From positions 836,767 to 892,295 of the forward strand of contig BFEA01000128.1 in the NCBI GenBank assembly GCA_003427395.1: a stretch of DNA of 55,529 nucleotides, read 5' to 3'. Numbering within the stretch: the first letter of the stretch is position 1; each line of letters begins with the position of its first letter. The notes under the pieces are model-generated. The model was not told the DNA's origin, made no database searches, and saw nothing but the letters and a program-made list of their open reading frames with translations. Shown piece by piece: positions 43,356 through 53,405 of the stretch. The stretch comes from Chara braunii. Taxonomy: Eukaryota; Streptophyta; Charophyceae; Charales; Characeae. Both the position numbers and the translations under genes were made by a program.

Positions 43356-45518
43356 CGTCGGCTGGTGACAGGAGACGCCGGCGGAAGAGAAGAGTACCTA
43401 TCGTGAGGAAGGGCCCGGAAAAATGGGAAGCAGGTTTTCCAGGGTAGGGGAGAGACGTGGGAGGTGGAGTCGTCAAGAAAGGGCTGCAAGGGAAACGTCG
43501 GAGGTGGAGTCGTCAGAGAGGGCTGTAAGGGAAAGATCGGCGGGAGACTGACGGGAGCTCGCGACGTGCAGAACAGAGCTGGGAGGTCTCCGAGAGCAGC
43601 AGTTGTAGAAGGTGTTGGAAGGAGGGAATATCGGAAAATAAAATCAGTCGACGAGGGAACGAGGCGTGCGACTTGATTGGGATCTCAGTACACGGTTTTG
43701 CTTAGGGAAAGTAGATAAGAAAGATTGGGAAATCGTAAGTGAAGAATTGGAGGGGTGATGTTCTTTTAGGCTAGGTTTGTTGACGCGGGGACATGCAAAA
43801 GATGCAGGACGGGGAGGAATTCCACTTGTTGCACGGCGTGGCAGGTGGAGAATAAATTTTCATTCCACGTGTTAGGCATGCAGATGGTGATCTACGTCTA
43901 GGAGTGAAAAGGGGTGGCATGCAGATGGTGATGTACGTGTAGGAATGAGAAGGGGTGCAAGTCGTTAGCATCATCGAAAGCAGTGCGGGCCCCCAACTCA
44001 CGGTGATGGTGTCGCGTTCCGTAATATAAATTGGCTGTCCATGACTGTTGAAATTGGTCGTGAGGAATGTCACAGTGCTGTGCGCCCATCAAACCACCGG
44101 AATACAAAACCCCAATTGAGTCGTTTGTAATCTTGATCGGAGAGATTGATTGGATCGGGTAAGAGGAAGGGTGGGGATGAGAAAACGAGGGGGTTGTAAT
44201 CGATGGTCATGGAACTGGGTCTTACATGCAAAGCAGGATACTGGGGTAATGGATGGATACAGAGAGAAACCCTAAGGGAGGATGATGCTGCGGCGCGGGG
44301 GATGGTGCGTGATTGATTAGGTATGGTTGCGCAGCGACGGGGAAGATTGGCAATGGTGAATGCGGGTTGCAAACGACGACAGCGGAAAAGTTGGGGAGAT
44401 GCCTCCATTGGAGGCAAGGTCTACGTTGCAGTGGGGGAGGGCGAGGGGGGAGGAAAATTGTCTGAGCGCGAAGTGTGTATGGGATGACTGGGAGTGGTGG
44501 GGCTTGTAAAGGTCTCTGCTAATGGGCAGTTGAGATGGGTGGCTGGGAATTGGTCTTGTGAGGCAAGGGGGCTAGAACCCCAGGATGAGCGTGGGAAGTT
44601 CTACCTCGTTTGTATGCGGCGAGAAATGGCGTCTAGAGGGGTATGGAAATCTATACGGAAGACATTTAGGGTTGGGGTTAGTGGGGAGGGTGAGGCCGGG
44701 AAGAAGGTGAGTAGAGAGGCTTGAGGTAAGGTCAGAAGGCGAGTCTCGAGGGAGAGTTGGTGCCAGGAGGGTGCTTGAAAGAGAGCTCAGACGATGAGAG
44801 GACGAGTCCGTGATGAGAAAAACGTGAAGTCGTTGAAGAAGAAACGTGGCGGGCGGGTGATTATGTATGGTCGGTATCGATGAAGGACGGGTGTTGGGCA
44901 AACGAGAGGGTGAACGAAGATGAGTCCATAGAGCAAGGGTCGGTAGGGGCGGGTTGATTAGATGCAGAAGGGTGAAGGGTGGTGGGTAGTGCAGGAGCCC
45001 GGTTTTGGGAAGGGTATGGTAGAGTGGCAGATTTCCTCGATTGAATATAATCATGAAAATGGGTACATACGCCGTGGAAAGTCCTGTAGGAATACGATCA
45101 TACAGGTCTTGTGAAACCTGAGGAGTGTGGAGTGTGATGACTGGGAGGTAAAGAGTCCACGTTGTGGAGGGGGTAAATTAGGAGGCTTCTGAACGAAGGC
45201 AGAATGAGGGAATGTGGATGAGGCGGTAAACTTTGCGTAGCGGGAGGGGTTACGAGAAGCTTTGGGATCGTAGTTGCTGTAGTGGGGGAAAGCTTTTGTG
45301 TACCTAGAGTGCTGGGCGGAAGCTTTGGGATCGGTGGTAGCCGAGGACAGAGGGCAGGCTCGTTAAAGTAGTTGGAATGAGGGTAGCTTCGTTGCTTGTC
45401 ATTTTGCGAAATTGAGTATATGCAGATACCCATCAGCTCGGTGAATCTTGGTGGGTTTGGAGTGAGGAAGACGTCGTTGTTTCTCTCTTGCTCGCTTTCA
45501 ACCCTTGTCACGCTGCAT

Positions 45519-45557
45519 TCGGCGCGCACTTCGCGCCGAGCGGACTCTTAACCCTAA
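45519..45557 (+). promoter_or_regulatory. RPS17 promoter elements: GC hairpin and telo-box-like motif
   Basis: TCGGCGCG-CACTT-CGCGCCGA spans 45519-45539, and AACCCTAA spans 45550-45557, in the context CTCTTAACCCTAATTT. The telo-box (AAACCCTAA core) is typical of plant ribosomal-protein promoters and usually lies close to the transcription start. A pyrimidine-rich run (TTTCTCTCTTGCTCGCTTTC) just upstream could hold the start. No TATA box is evident. Confidence 0.6.
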
Positions 45558-45657
45558 TTTACGTGCACTCGTCGTGTTCTCGCTGTGTCTTGCTGTGCGT
45601 TTTTTAATTTTTTCCCTTTTATGCGGGTCACGAAAAGTGTATCTGAACAATTTCACG

Positions 45658-46428
45658 TATGTGGGATGGAAGGGCCTCTTTCTCCACGAACAATCGATGA
45701 ATTAAACTGCTTAACAATTTGTGTTATGCCCGAACGCCGACAGTATATGTTTCATTAAAAACGGATACGTCAACAACCTTTTTTACACGTGGGATGGAAG
45801 GGATTCTTCCGCGAACGTTCGACGAACTATCCACGTTGTGCTGTGCTCTGACCTCGACTGTATATGTGCGCGATCAGATGTAAGACTGTTTTTTTTGTCC
45901 ATCTGCTTGTGGGCTCTCTTAACCCTACCGGTAGTCTGTTTGTGCGTGCAGTTCGGTTGTCTGTTCTTCAGCGATTTCACGCGGGAAGGAGGCCGAGCCC
46001 TCTCAATCCTCGAACAATCGATACCCTTTGCGCGTTTCGTTATTCTGCTCTCTCTTTTCAATAATTTATGGACGCGATCTGATGATGAGATGCAACTATT
46101 TCTTGTTAATTACGAGTGCGTCCTCTTTGATCTTCTTGTCCCTCTGACAAGCGCTGTCAAGCAATGGATGATGAATGCCAAAGTCAGTACAGTCCTTCCC
46201 GTCCGCAAGAACATCTGTAACATGCGCATATTTGCGAGCGAGCCGGGTGACCCCGAACTTGCCTTAACAACTTTTTGTTCCCGCTGGGTCCTTTTCAACG
46301 TCGTGGCCAAGTGAAATGTGTACGTTTCTATATATAGTGTACAGCTCTCACGTAGTCAATTGTCGTTAATTACCACGCATTTCAATGGTGCCCCCTCTGC
46401 CCCCCCACTCACCCACCCACACACACAC

Positions 46429-46484
<56 letters not shown>

Positions 46485-46569
46485 GGGTCTGTAAACGCGA
46501 ATCTGGCAAGGTGAGCTAAAGTGATGGGCATGCGGTGTTTCGTTGTCTTGGCATCATTGTTCTTTTCAG
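45658..46569 (+). other. Probable 5'-UTR intron of RPS17
   Basis: A donor GTATGT at 45658 (exon end TTTCAC) and an acceptor TTCTTTTCAG ending at 46569 would define a 912-bp intron in the leader, leaving 69 bases of second leader exon before the ATG. The paralogous block has CAG|GTATGT at the matching place. The interior is T-rich and holds a CA/GA microsatellite (about 46422-46480). Leader introns are common in plant ribosomal-protein genes. The junctions are predictions. Confidence 0.5.
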
Positions 46570-46638
46570 GAGGACCACCGATTAGTGAGCACAGCCATCG
46601 TCAGCGATTGGTGAGTCGAAAAGAAAAGAACATTCAAG

Positions 46639-47097
46639 ATGGGTCGCGTTCGCACGAAGACCGTGAAGAAGGCCTCTAGGGTCATCATTGAGAAGTACTA
46701 CTCTCGGATGACTCTGGACTTCCAAACGAACAAGAAGATTGCCGAGGAGGTGGCCATTATTCCTTCCAAGAGGCTGCGAAACAAAATTGCGGGCTTTGCT
46801 ACGCATCTGATGAAGCGTATCCAGAGGGGTCCCGTCCGTGGAATCTCATTGAAACTGCAGGAGGAAGAGCGTGAGAGGAGGATGGACTTCGTTCCTGAGG
46901 AGTCGGCGATCAAGACCGATGTCATCGAGGTCGACCGCGACACGATGGAAATGCTCAGGGCGTTGAATATGGCAAGCCTTCCCGGTGTCGTCCAGCAGGC
47001 AGCGACAAACACTGGTGGCTTTGGTGGTGCTGGGCGCCCGCAGGGTGGTGGGTTTCAGGCGGGGGGCGGCGGGGGATTCCAGGGCAGGCGCCAGTGA
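46639..47097 (+). CDS. RPS17: 40S ribosomal protein S17 (eS17)
   Basis: A single uninterrupted 152-residue frame encodes the eukaryotic small-subunit protein eS17, which binds the 18S rRNA in the head/beak region of the cytosolic ribosome. The N-terminus [11 protein letters not shown], the stretch [20 protein letters not shown] and [20 protein letters not shown] are the family's signature blocks and match plant members closely. Residues 1 to about 122 are the conserved domain. The C-terminus is odd: a Gly-rich tail ([20 protein letters not shown]) ends in FQGRRQ, making the protein about ten residues longer than usual plant forms. The ATG follows ATTCAAG and is the only candidate. The gene lacks introns in its coding part. 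A partial copy of the same gene lies 9.9 kb upstream. Confidence 0.97.
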   Translation: MGRVRTKTVKKASRVIIEKYYSRMTLDFQTNKKIAEEVAIIPSKRLRNKIAGFATHLMKRIQRGPVRGISLKLQEEERERRMDFVPEESAIKTDVIEVDRDTMEMLRALNMASLPGVVQQAATNTGGFGGAGRPQGGGFQAGGGGGFQGRRQ

Positions 47098-47230
47098 GCA
47101 ATGAGCAATGAGCACTGGTGTTGTCCAGCAGGCAGCGACAAATACTGGCTTTGGTGGTAGCTGGGCGCCCGCAGGGTGGTGGGTTTCGGGCAGGGGGCGG
47201 CGGGGGATTCCAGGGCAGGCGGCAATGAGC
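46985..47230 (+). repeat. 133-bp tandem duplication of the RPS17 3' end
   Basis: The last about 107 coding bases, plus the stop and the GAGCAATGAGCA run, are repeated directly after the stop with a period of 133 bp (GTC(G/T)TCCAGCAGGCAGCGAC at about 46988 and 47121). The second copy has small indels and lies in the 3'-UTR. GAGCAATGAGCA and GAGCAGTGAGCA form short 7-base repeats at both ends. Confidence 0.92.
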
Positions 47231-47640
47231 AATGAGCAGTGAGCAGTGAGCAGTGGAGGGAGGATGACAGCATTTTGTCTAATATCCTACGGGGAGGAGG
47301 GAGGAACAGAGTGGTCCGCTTCTTTAACAACTATAAAGAATGACCGTTGCCTATCGTGGCCTTCGCTGCCGCGACTAAGTGTTTCTTAGAGAAAGATGGG
47401 AAGGGCTTCGTTTGCCTCCGGTGTCGTTATGCACGAGCTAGCTTTTCGATTCCCTCTGTGAAATGTGTTTTCCTCAGTTCACTTTTTTTGGATGAATGTG
47501 AGTCCATGTCCCATTGATGAGTGACATCTTCTTGCATCTGGGTCCTTAACCTTCTACCGTTGGGTTCGACTTTTTGTGTCCTGTGCCCTTACAGCACTCT
47601 TTTGACCAGCTCGGTTGGGTGTGTGCTACCGTTTTCTACC
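47231..47640. other. RPS17 3' flank, no further gene
   Basis: Probably 3'-UTR and terminator region. No clear polyadenylation signal near the stop; the first AATAAA I see is at 47802-47807, inside the next array. Confidence 0.45.
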
Positions 47641-48035
47641 CTGATAATGCATGTATACAAGCTATCTTTCTGGTTTGGTACCGCTGTAAAGTGGCACTCG
47701 TTGTTCAGCTTGGTGAGTGGGTATTTGCTACCGTGTTTCCCTGAGCATAATTCCACACTGATAATGCACGTATACATGCTATTTTTCTGGTTTGGTACTG
47801 CAATAAAATGGCACTGTCTATCCTGCTTGGTGGTCGGATGTTTTCTACCCTTGTTCCCGTGAACACAACGCACACTGATGATGCATGTATACAAGTCCAT
47901 TCCGCAGTGATAATGCATGTATACAATCTATCTTTATGGTTGGGAACATGCTTAAAGTGGTTGCGTAGTATACAAGTTGATCCCACACTGATAATACATG
48001 TATACAAGCTATCTTTCTGGTTTGGAACATGCGTA
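47641..48035 (+). repeat. ~115-bp tandem array with TGATAATGCATGTATACA anchor
   Basis: The anchor or a near copy starts at 47642, 47759, 47876, 47908 and 47989 (spacings 117, 117, 32, 81). Most copies are followed by GCTAT(C/T)TTTCTGGTTTGG, a short variable part and TAAA(G/A)TGG. The 32-base step looks like an internal deletion within one unit. Confidence 0.88.
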
Positions 48036-48478
48036 AAGTGGTTGCGTAAGGTTGGGGGAAGTCGGTAGTTTTTTGGAATCTATATCAGTACTCCAAATCG
48101 TGGATCGAAACGCGAATGGCATATAAGACTGAACTAGCAAGGGTGGCCTTCTTGCTTTGGTTTGCCAGAACATTCAAAAAATGACAATGCGAGTCCTTGA
48201 ATGCAATCATCAGAATGGTAGAAGCGTCACGGAGATGCACGTGCGTGGAAAACAAAATGGACCTGGAGCATAACCGCCTCCTCGACGCACACGTACACGA
48301 TCGCTTAAAATGAGTATTGTATTATAGCGCTCGGCTATACTTTTTTCGCTTTGAGGAATGTCACCGTATTCGATGAACTAGAAAAAAATGCATCGAGTGA
48401 CAGATGCATCGGATGCAAGTCACGCAGACAAGTACGCACACGCACACTCACGCACGGGGGGAGAGACAGTGATAGAGA
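48036..48478. other. No gene seen
   Basis: No supported frame and no repeat other than short alternating CACGCA words near 48435-48455. Confidence 0.45.
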
Positions 48479-48552
48479 GCGCGCGCGCGCGCGCGCGATC
48501 GATCGAGCGAGCGATCGATCGACACACAGAGAGAGAGAGAGAGAGAGAGAGG
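48479..48552 (+). repeat. (GC)9, GATC/GAGC and GA microsatellite
   Basis: An alternating GC run (48479-48497) leads into GATCGATCGAGCGAGCGATC, a near-palindrome, and then CACACAGA and a GA tract. Alternating GC of this length is a classical Z-DNA former, and the GATC part can form a cruciform. Confidence 0.9.
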
Positions 48553-49300
48553 GAGTACATGTTAATAGGGGCTCGCGGGAATAATCTCGAATGTACTCGT
48601 TAGCAGGTGCGTAGCATTGTGTTTCCTCGATTCTCTCAGCATGTACACTAGGGATCGCATGCATGTAGACCTACCCCTCGGCGAGATTTAACCTTTAGAC
48701 GGACAGGGTAACTGGCAGGTGGTTAACGAGGTCTTGAGTGGAGCCCCGCTGTTTCTTTTGTCCGGCAGGTATTCCTCGCCGTCGTACATCATCCGTCTCT
48801 TGCTTGCGCAGAACAAACCTTTGTTTCTATTGTGGCGTTTCATTTACGTGTAGTGTGTTTTTTGCTTGTATACGACGCAAATTGCCAGGCTTGCAAATCC
48901 TTGTAAGTTGATATGCTGACGGTTCGTGGGCATCTCGGCACGTTTCTGAGATTCTTCTTCGCGGTGTATCGCAGCCAAGCAGAAGCATTGATATACTGTT
49001 TGCATTCTTACCTTAGGGTTCTGTCGTACGCTGTTATTAGAGCTCTTACGGACCGCGCAGACCGCGAGCTCTATGTCATGTTCTCCGCTCCGTGCTTACC
49101 TCTCGCGGTGCTGCCTCAGCCGCAATTACGGCCAGATTCGTTTAAAAAATCTATAGCACGCGCTTGTCCCTTTGCCTAATTGAGGAGAAGGTCTCTGTGC
49201 TCTCTCTGATTCTCTCTATGACCTCTCTGACTGGGATGGCAGCCAGATCCCAAACATCGATTCGATGGCTGCGTTTCCCTAGATCTCCTTTCTCTGTTGT

Positions 49301-49304
<4 letters not shown>
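48553..49304. other. No recognisable gene
   Basis: One frame (48913-49179) is open for 88 codons but has no motif I know. No repeats. Confidence 0.4.
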
Positions 49305-49356
<52 letters not shown>

Positions 49357-49411
49357 GATTGATGATGACAGTGATCACGAGGATGCGCTATGATTGTTCG
49401 GTCTCTTTCCT

Positions 49412-49446
<35 letters not shown>

Positions 49447-49490
49447 GGGAGTTGATTGATGATGACAGTGGGCACGAGGATGATCTCATT
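49305..49490 (+). repeat. ~97-bp duplication containing (TG)n(AG)n
   Basis: TTGTGTGTGTGTG followed by a GA tract, GAGTTGATTGATGATGACAG and CACGAGGATG occurs twice (from about 49300 and 49411). The GA part is shorter in the second copy. Confidence 0.85.
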
Positions 49491-50042
49491 GGGATGGTTG
49501 CGGTTTCTGCCAACGGGTTTCCGAAGTCTGCGTAAAGCGGTTGTCGAGTTCGCCCCCTTTCGGCTTTCATTCGTGTGCACTTGATTAGTCAGGCATAGAT
49601 TGAACTTGTACATCCCACACGGTAGAAGCAACCTGCGCCGCAAATGAAAGCGCAGAACAACACAGCGAAATGTGATGTGCGGCGTTTCCTTTGTTTCTCG
49701 GGATTATCCATGTCTGTGTAGGGTGGCGACGTTGTGCATAGTCTCCTCTCTGCCGTGTCGACGTGATTAGCTGTGTCTGTCTATCGGCTATTCTGTTTCC
49801 TCCATTCTTTTTCAATCACCTATTTCTTTTCGATGCTTAGCGGCTGGCATGTACGAACGATTAAATGCATCTCTTCTCTTCCGTGTGGGTAAGCGGATCC
49901 CATTGAAAAGATTGATTAACCTTTGTCCAGATCCCCTTTCCCGTGGGGACCACACTCTGTGGTCTTGTTGTTGGTACGGATTCACGAACAGATTCATGAA
50001 CAGTTGTGAACCTGATGATGCGTCTGTCTCTCTCTCTTCCCC
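49491..50042. other. No recognisable gene
   Basis: Only short frames without known motifs and no repeats. It could contain intron sequence of the candidate exon that follows. Confidence 0.35.
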
Positions 50043-50336
50043 GGAGATGATGCGGGCATAAGATGGAAGCTACAGAATGACATCATGCAGTTAGCTTTTG
50101 GACTTCCGATGTGGGAGAATGAGAATGAATTTGAACTAGAAAAGAGACTGAAGGAAGGCTCGTTTCTGATCGCGGTAGAAGCAGAAAGAGTGCGGACAAT
50201 GTTAAGGGGAAGAAGAGCGAGGGGAAGTATTGGAAGTCTTGAGACCCACGAGGGAAAGGTTCGGTGTAAGTGGAGAAAGAGAGAGAAGACGACTGTGGTT
50301 GACATTACGTACGACCATGAAGACGAGGACGAATAA
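50043..50336 (+). CDS. Possible last exon of an unknown gene
   Basis: The frame reads DDAGIRWKLQNDIMQLAFGL, then a Glu-rich helical stretch, FLIAVEAERVRTMLRGRRAR, a basic CKWRKREK and an acidic end DHEDEDE before a TAA. Unlike the surrounding frames, the composition is balanced and looks like a globular protein with a charged tail. The ATG at 50085 lies inside protein-like text that extends upstream, so I suspect an internal splice acceptor near 50040 rather than a start there. I recognise no family. A pyrimidine-rich run (CTGTCTCTCTCTCTTCCCC) precedes it, which would suit an acceptor, but the AG after it is weak. Confidence 0.35.
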   Translation, partial: GDDAGIRWKLQNDIMQLAFGLPMWENENEFELEKRLKEGSFLIAVEAERVRTMLRGRRARGSIGSLETHEGKVRCKWRKREKTTVVDITYDHEDEDE

Positions 50337-51540
50337 TTGCTGTCGTCACCGGAATAGAACGCACGGTCATTATAGCTCTAGCGAGACTGAATGGTAGCCA
50401 AAAAAGTACCGGGCGTTCTATTCGGGTGAAGACGGTAGTAACGAGAGGGGAAAGAGGGCAATGGCAATGAAAGAGATCGAGATAGTGATGTTGTCCACCC
50501 CAGCGGTGTACACGAGGGGGGGGTGATGTTGTGTGGTGTGGAGGAGAAGAGGAGAGAGAGTTTCACACTTGCAGAAACGCGAAAAGCATAAATGAGCGGA
50601 GTTATCTATATCGCTTTGTGTTTGTAGTGATGTAGAAACGACGGTGGTGCTGATGAATCGGAGAGTGACAAGTGGTATTATAAGGGAACGCGGCGATGTG
50701 GACGGTGATCGTGAGGTAGATCATGCGTTAGACGCGCTGATGACGAGATTGATTGGAATGCTGACTGATTAGGGCAGGAGGACAACATGAGCGTAGTAGG
50801 CAGCAACCTCTTTTTACTAATGCGGCGGTGCTTTCTGAAGTCGATGCGTGTAGCTAGCTAGCGGGGCGAGTTGATTAGTGATGATCAACATCGAAACATC
50901 GATATGCTTAATGATGTAGAAAAGACGTGGTAATGATAATGTGATGATGATGTGATGATGATTTGATGATGATGATCCATAACGGATTTGACGGCCATGA
51001 TGTCAAGTATGGTTCATTGCCTTCGCCTTCCCTACTGATCTTTTCATCCTCTCTTTCATCCTCTCTATCCTCCTCTCTGCTGATTTATCAAGGCGATTAT
51101 TGATACTGTTGCAACAAATCGCTGTTGTGGAGTTCGTGGCCAGTCATTCGATACCAGCGTTCACCATCGCGGCCAGTGGCCAGTCGTTCGATACCAGCGT
51201 TCACCATCGGGGCTAGTGGTGATAGTTTGTACCACATTTCGATGGGCGACTGATTTTCACAGAGGTGGTGGTCGTAAAAGATGGTTGATCAATGACTGGC
51301 CTTACTCTTTAATGTTATTGTGGCTTTTGTTTGGTTATAATCGCTTACCACCTATCTTCTGTTGTGTGATGCCGTGGTCCCTGTATACCGCGTAACACCC
51401 CGTCGTCTTTTTGTGCTCGCTCGCTTATTTGCAACACTAGTTCTGTCGTGGGAAGTAAGAATTTGATCCTTACGGTATCCCGTTAATTAACCTTGTGATT
51501 GGTTCTCTTTTGGTGTCTTCCCCGATCTCCGAACTGCGGC
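50337..51540. other. No gene; GATGAT repeats and a small duplication
   Basis: A GATGATGAT-rich patch lies at 50930-50975. GGCCAGT(G/C)(G/A)... TCGTTCGATACCAGCGTTC occurs twice near 51140-51205. Otherwise uninformative. Confidence 0.45.
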
Positions 51541-51625
51541 GGGCCCTATAGAATTCGAGCCTCGAGCCTCACAACATGCGGGCCCTATAGAATTCCAGCC
51601 TGACCCTATAGAATTCGAGCCTCAC
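51541..51625 (+). repeat. CCCTATAGAATTC repeat, three copies
   Basis: CCCTATAGAATTC begins at 51544, 51583 and 51604, followed by (G/C)(A/C)GCCT each time. EcoRI, ApaI and XhoI sites fall inside, which is vector-like at first sight, but the flanks are ordinary genomic sequence. Confidence 0.8.
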
Positions 51626-51979
51626 GACATCCGTTCGTTAAATGACCTTGCAAGTACTTTTTTTTTGTTTTCTTCGCGGATCTCCAGACTCCGATGGGCC
51701 CTATTTTGGGAGCTGGAGGGTGCTATCCCCGAGACCCTATTCGAGGCCGGTACCGGTCATTTATGGGAAGAAGGGGTCCCGGGGTACCAGGTTCCGTGGG
51801 ATGGACGTGCGATGGGCCTCACGCGGACACATGGCGTCGTGCGCTGATGTCCAACGCGGCTTTCTTTTTTTTTTTCTCCTTTTTTTTTTTTTTTCCGAGG
51901 TACCGTGATAGACTTTGGTTTGCAGCTCCAGTCGGCAGCAGCGTGGGCCGCACACAGACTGTGTCGCAACCTACGGATC
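51626..51979. other. No gene; T-rich runs
   Basis: T-runs occur at about 51865-51895. The stretch after 51670 repeats the pattern GATCTCC..ACT..GGGCCCTAT seen at 51525, so it may be a diverged unit of the same repeat. Confidence 0.4.
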
Positions 51980-52202
51980 GCGTGCGGGACTGCATTCAAT
52001 GCCTGCCCCGTGCGGGCGCGACTGCCTTTCTGTAAATGGTGCTACCAGATGGGGGTAGATGCGTGCATGGCATGTCGACGCCTTTCTCTCGCGTGCGGGA
52101 CTGCATTCAATGCCTGCCCCGTGCGGGCGCGACTGCCTTTCTGTAAATGGTGCTACCAGATCGGGGGTAGATGCATGCATGGCACGTCGTCGCCTTTCTC
52201 CT
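51980..52202 (+). repeat. 111-bp tandem duplication, nearly identical
   Basis: GCGTGCGGGACTGCATTCAA starts both units (51980 and 52091), and GTAAATGGTGCTACCAGAT follows in both. The differences are a one-base insertion and a few substitutions, so the duplication is very recent. Confidence 0.92.
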
Positions 52203-52940
52203 ACCCAACAACATCCCCGCCTTATCAACCCCCACCCACTCCGCTTCCACGCGTGGCTCCTCCCGGACACCTCTTCTCCTCTCTATGCATGATGAAGATG
52301 CGCGAATTCCGTGTTCGAGTGTGTATGTACGTCCTCTAGCGCTGATGGCATTAGGTACCTGTTGTTTTGTGTAGAGGTGTGGGAGAATGGTGGGGTGTGT
52401 CTTGTCGACATACTTGTTGACATATTTATAAATGCTCTCTTACTGTATCTCTCTGTGTATTTGTTTCCCTTTCTATTGCTCTCGCTAAAGTGGCACAACA
52501 TTCTAACTGTTTGTGGACCTGTTAGACGTTGGACACATTCAACAGGGGGTTCCGATACATTAAAAAATATTCAATCAGTCCCAATGCATCTGGTGAAGTG
52601 CCAGTCCAGGTACTTGTGGAATATTGACTAGTGATGTGAGGCGTGACTGTTCCCGCCGAACGGTGAACAAACAAACAAACAAGGCCATGCAGTACTGCGG
52701 CTATGTTGAAAATATTCACCATGTGCCTAGTTAGTGAGGGGCGGATTATCCCCCAAAGTTTCTGAAATGTCCTGTTGGAATGTAAGTCTTTGCTATCTAC
52801 CCCTGCGAGGGCTGTGTGCAAGCTTGCATTCTGCCCCTGATGGGGTTATGACACAAATTTGGCAACCCTGTCGCTGGTGTGTAACCCGAATCTTGGAATC
52901 CAAGAGGGCATCTGATGCAAAACTTCGAATTCGGAGTATC
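52203..52940. other. No gene; (AAAC)n
   Basis: An ACAAACAAACAAACAA run near 52667-52682 and no supported frame. Confidence 0.5.
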
Positions 52941-53007
52941 CCATTGACTTACCGTGAGGGCACGGGTGCGCAGCCCGTAGTTTGTTTGTTGATGTTGTGG
53001 ACGTGTG

Positions 53008-53054
<47 letters not shown>
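52941..53054 (+). repeat. Dispersed ~61-bp repeat followed by (TG)n(AG)n
   Basis: CCATTGACTTACCGTGAGGG through CCCGTAGTTTGTTTGTTGATG (about 52941-53000) recurs at 54428-54488 with few changes. A composite TG/AG microsatellite follows at about 53006-53054. Confidence 0.82.
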
Positions 53055-53062
<8 letters not shown>

Positions 53063-53229
53063 GTGGCGCCACTTTGTCAAAATGCCTCGATCGATAAGGC
53101 ACCATGCTCCCCGCGCACACAGGGAGACTATCACTTTGTGAACGCAGAGGGAATGGGAGCGACCGCCGCTGCTCTTGGCCTGTTTCTATTTTGACCACAA
53201 CAGGTTTCCAATTCAAACCATCACTCTAC

Positions 53230-53405
53230 CCGACGTTGGAAATTCGGGGGACCGGTAGCACAGGTCCATGAGGGCTACCAGTTGCACAGAGTGGAGAACC
53301 CATGAGGGCTACCAGTTGCGCAGTGGAGAACCGGCGAAGTGGTGGTGGAGAACCCATGAGGGCTACCAGTTGCGCAGAGTGGAGAACCGGCGAAGTGGTG
53401 AATAT
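53230..53405 (+). repeat. Tandem repeat around CATGAGGGCTACCAGTTG
   Basis: CATGAGGGCTACCAGTTGC occurs near 53268, 53302 and 53356. The later two continue GCGCAG and GGAGAACCGGCGAAGTGGTG. Confidence 0.85.

Larger units (their letters stand above)
43356..46702 (+). repeat. 3.3-kb duplicated block, downstream copy
   Basis: Partner of 33441-36777, in the same orientation, with starts 9.9 kb apart. The homology starts at CGTCGGCTGGTGACAGGAG and is last seen at TACTACT in codon 21-22 of RPS17, after which only this copy continues as ribosomal protein. In the leader intron an overlapping frame ends at the same stop in both copies (near 36399 and 46314), but I count about 14 amino-acid changes and very few silent ones. 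That argues against selection on a protein. Confidence 0.93.

Noticed and set aside
44806-44835. Hammerhead ribozyme core (GAGTCCGTGATGAG)
   Set aside because: The conserved CTGATGA reads GTGATGA, and no GAAAC partner is in a position to close the stem.
51541-51625. Cloning-vector or adaptor contamination (EcoRI, ApaI and XhoI sites)
   Set aside because: The repeated word is not a standard polylinker, and the sequence on both sides continues as ordinary genomic DNA with a further diverged unit near 51700.
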